Notes under the pieces: model-generated
Databases searched by the model: none
What the model was told of the DNA's origin: nothing
Seen by the model: the letters and a program-made list of their open reading frames with translations, nothing else
Made by a program: the position numbers and the translations under genes
Shown here: positions 62,582-64,000 of the stretch, piece by piece
Numbering within the stretch: position 1 is the stretch's first letter
Layout: every line of letters begins with the position of its first letter
Origin: Silurus meridionalis
Lineage: Eukaryota; Chordata; Actinopteri; Siluriformes; Siluridae
NCBI RefSeq assembly: GCF_014805685.1
Contig: NC_060885.1
Coordinates: forward strand, 32,453,632 to 32,517,631
Direction: 5' to 3'
Length of the DNA: 64,000 bases

Positions 62582-64000
62582 CTGTTGAGATAAAAAATAG
62601 TTGTAAATGCGGGGTTTTTTTTCACTTCATCACCTCTTCACTGCATGGAAATGCACCATAGTGAAGTGAGAGTGACACGGTAGCAGGGTATAGCATTAGC
62701 GCAGGGGTTGGAGGTGATGAGGAACACGTCATATCTCACAGTTTGGGTGTCAGCCTCAGCACCTGACTTTCTCACCCCACACAGGACACTTGCATACAGC
62801 AAAGGGTGAGAAGTTGGGGGGCTGGGGGGCATAGGAAGAGAGCTGTTGATGGAAGTGACTACTCACACACCTCTTAATCCATATACACACAAGAACTATG
62901 GTCGTTCTATATTCAGTGACACAGCTGTGTTGTATAACATGCAGTTTGACTGGATTAAAAAAAAGAATAATAATCACACACTGTTGACTTCTAGGATTTT
63001 TTTTTCCAGGAAGAGATTATGCTTGGAATACTGCTGTTATGCCCAACAGAATATCTTCGAGTATGCGTTTTCTATCTGCTTTTCCTCAGTTATGTTTGTC
63101 TGGAACAGGGGAACTACACCTAGGGGTAACCTAAGGTTGGGAACCTCTGCGCTCTAGTGAAGATGGCAAAGGTGGGCAAGCAGGTCTGAGTAATACCCAC
63201 TTACCCTTGCCCCCCAGCTCTGTCTCCCCATTGTTTGCCTTCCCTTCTTCTGTCCTCCAGCCAAGCCTTACACTGTTTGCCCACATTCACTTTGACAGAG
63301 AGGTGTGAGAAAAATGAACCCTGAACGTCTGTCTGAGGAAGCCCCCTCCTTTTTTTTTTTTAGCCTGACTTTACTCCACTCCTGTCCTCCATCCTGTTTC
63401 TCACCCTTCCCTTTTCGCTCTGCCTCTCAGTGTATGTGCGTGTGCTGTTGCTCTGATCTCAGTGGATCTGAGAAACGAAAGACAATTTTAAAACACTAAT
63501 AAGAAATTTATACACATCAAGAAATCAGAATGTACCAGAAAACGTTTGAGTGTAACTCCTGCAAATGAACATGGATGTAGAAATGTATTGGGGTCAGAAA
63601 ACTCTCATGGATCCATGATGATGCATAGCTAAAGTCAATCTTTTTTTTTTTTTTTTTTTTTTTATCTACAGTGGTGGAAATCATGATTATTAAACCTATA
63701 ACAGTAATTAGAATTATAAGTATATGGTTGGGCAAAGGGGATTATTCTGCTCTTTATTAAGTCAAAAGCAAGTGAGGCAATAAAGAGTGACCTCTTTGAT
63801 CTAATCTATACAGTTGGTACAGATCTAAAGCTCTTTGGCTACATTAAATAGAAGAAAAGAAGAAGAACTCAAAGAGGATTTGAAAATTGACTTACTGAGA
63901 ACCTCTCCAAAGGCTTGAGAACTTCTAATTGAAAACTATGAGATATCTACACTTTTGCTCAGTTTTATTACCTACTTAAAATCAGTTTAAATTACGTTTC
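62582..64000. other. Right edge, upstream part of the unidentified gene or intergenic
   Basis: No firm exon was found. An open minus-strand stretch at 62638-62832 was considered and not accepted. Poly-T tracts lie at 63349-63361 and 63642-63663. Further 5' exons of the unidentified gene may lie here or beyond the window. Confidence 0.4.

Noticed and set aside
62638..62832. Open minus-strand stretch that could be an upstream exon of the unidentified gene
   Set aside because: No convincing acceptor and donor pair in phase with the exon at 62581, and no domain-like pattern; left out.

Overview
The window is vertebrate nuclear DNA, almost certainly from a teleost fish. It is AT-rich, full of long (CA)n, (TA)n and (CT)n arrays, carries several tRNA-derived SINE copies of fish type, and holds relics of LINE, Ty3/Gypsy, PiggyBac and small DNA transposons. 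Genes are split by GT-AG introns. A siluriform or other ostariophysan source fits the repeat style, but that is only an impression.

Three protein-coding loci are supported, all on the minus strand. (1) The 5' end of pde10a, a cAMP/cGMP phosphodiesterase: coding exon 2 at 3191-3322 and first coding exon at 25809-25872, joined by a 22.5 kb intron. The rest of the gene lies beyond the left edge. A candidate alternative first coding exon at 50457-50577 sits in a CpG-rich block and would splice in frame into the same exon 2. (2) A complete eight-exon brachyury gene at 56900-60817 (437 aa), very probably the tbxtb paralogue. (3) An unidentified gene at 61562 to about 62581, whose last four exons join in frame and end 745 bp upstream of the brachyury start codon.

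Layout: 1-26 kb holds pde10a exons 1-2, the long intron, one LINE fragment, a hAT-like element, SINEs, a Gypsy fragment and a short-TIR element. The interval 25.9-26.9 kb is the CpG-rich upstream region of pde10a. From 27 to 50 kb is non-coding DNA with a 1.4 kb minisatellite inside a LINE tail, a striking 84-nt microRNA-like hairpin at 32.2 kb, dense microsatellites, a PiggyBac relic and a cluster of CTCF-like motifs near 43.3-45.0 kb. From 50.4 to 52.9 kb is a second CpG-rich block with CRE motifs. From 56.9 to 62.6 kb are brachyury and the unknown gene; the last 1.4 kb shows nothing firm.

The order pde10a - brachyury with both genes on the same strand matches the human PDE10A-TBXT arrangement on 6q27 (from memory), so this is a conserved block. 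The gene next to brachyury does not look like the expected PRR18 or SFT2D1. No CRISPR array, tRNA gene or rRNA gene was seen.
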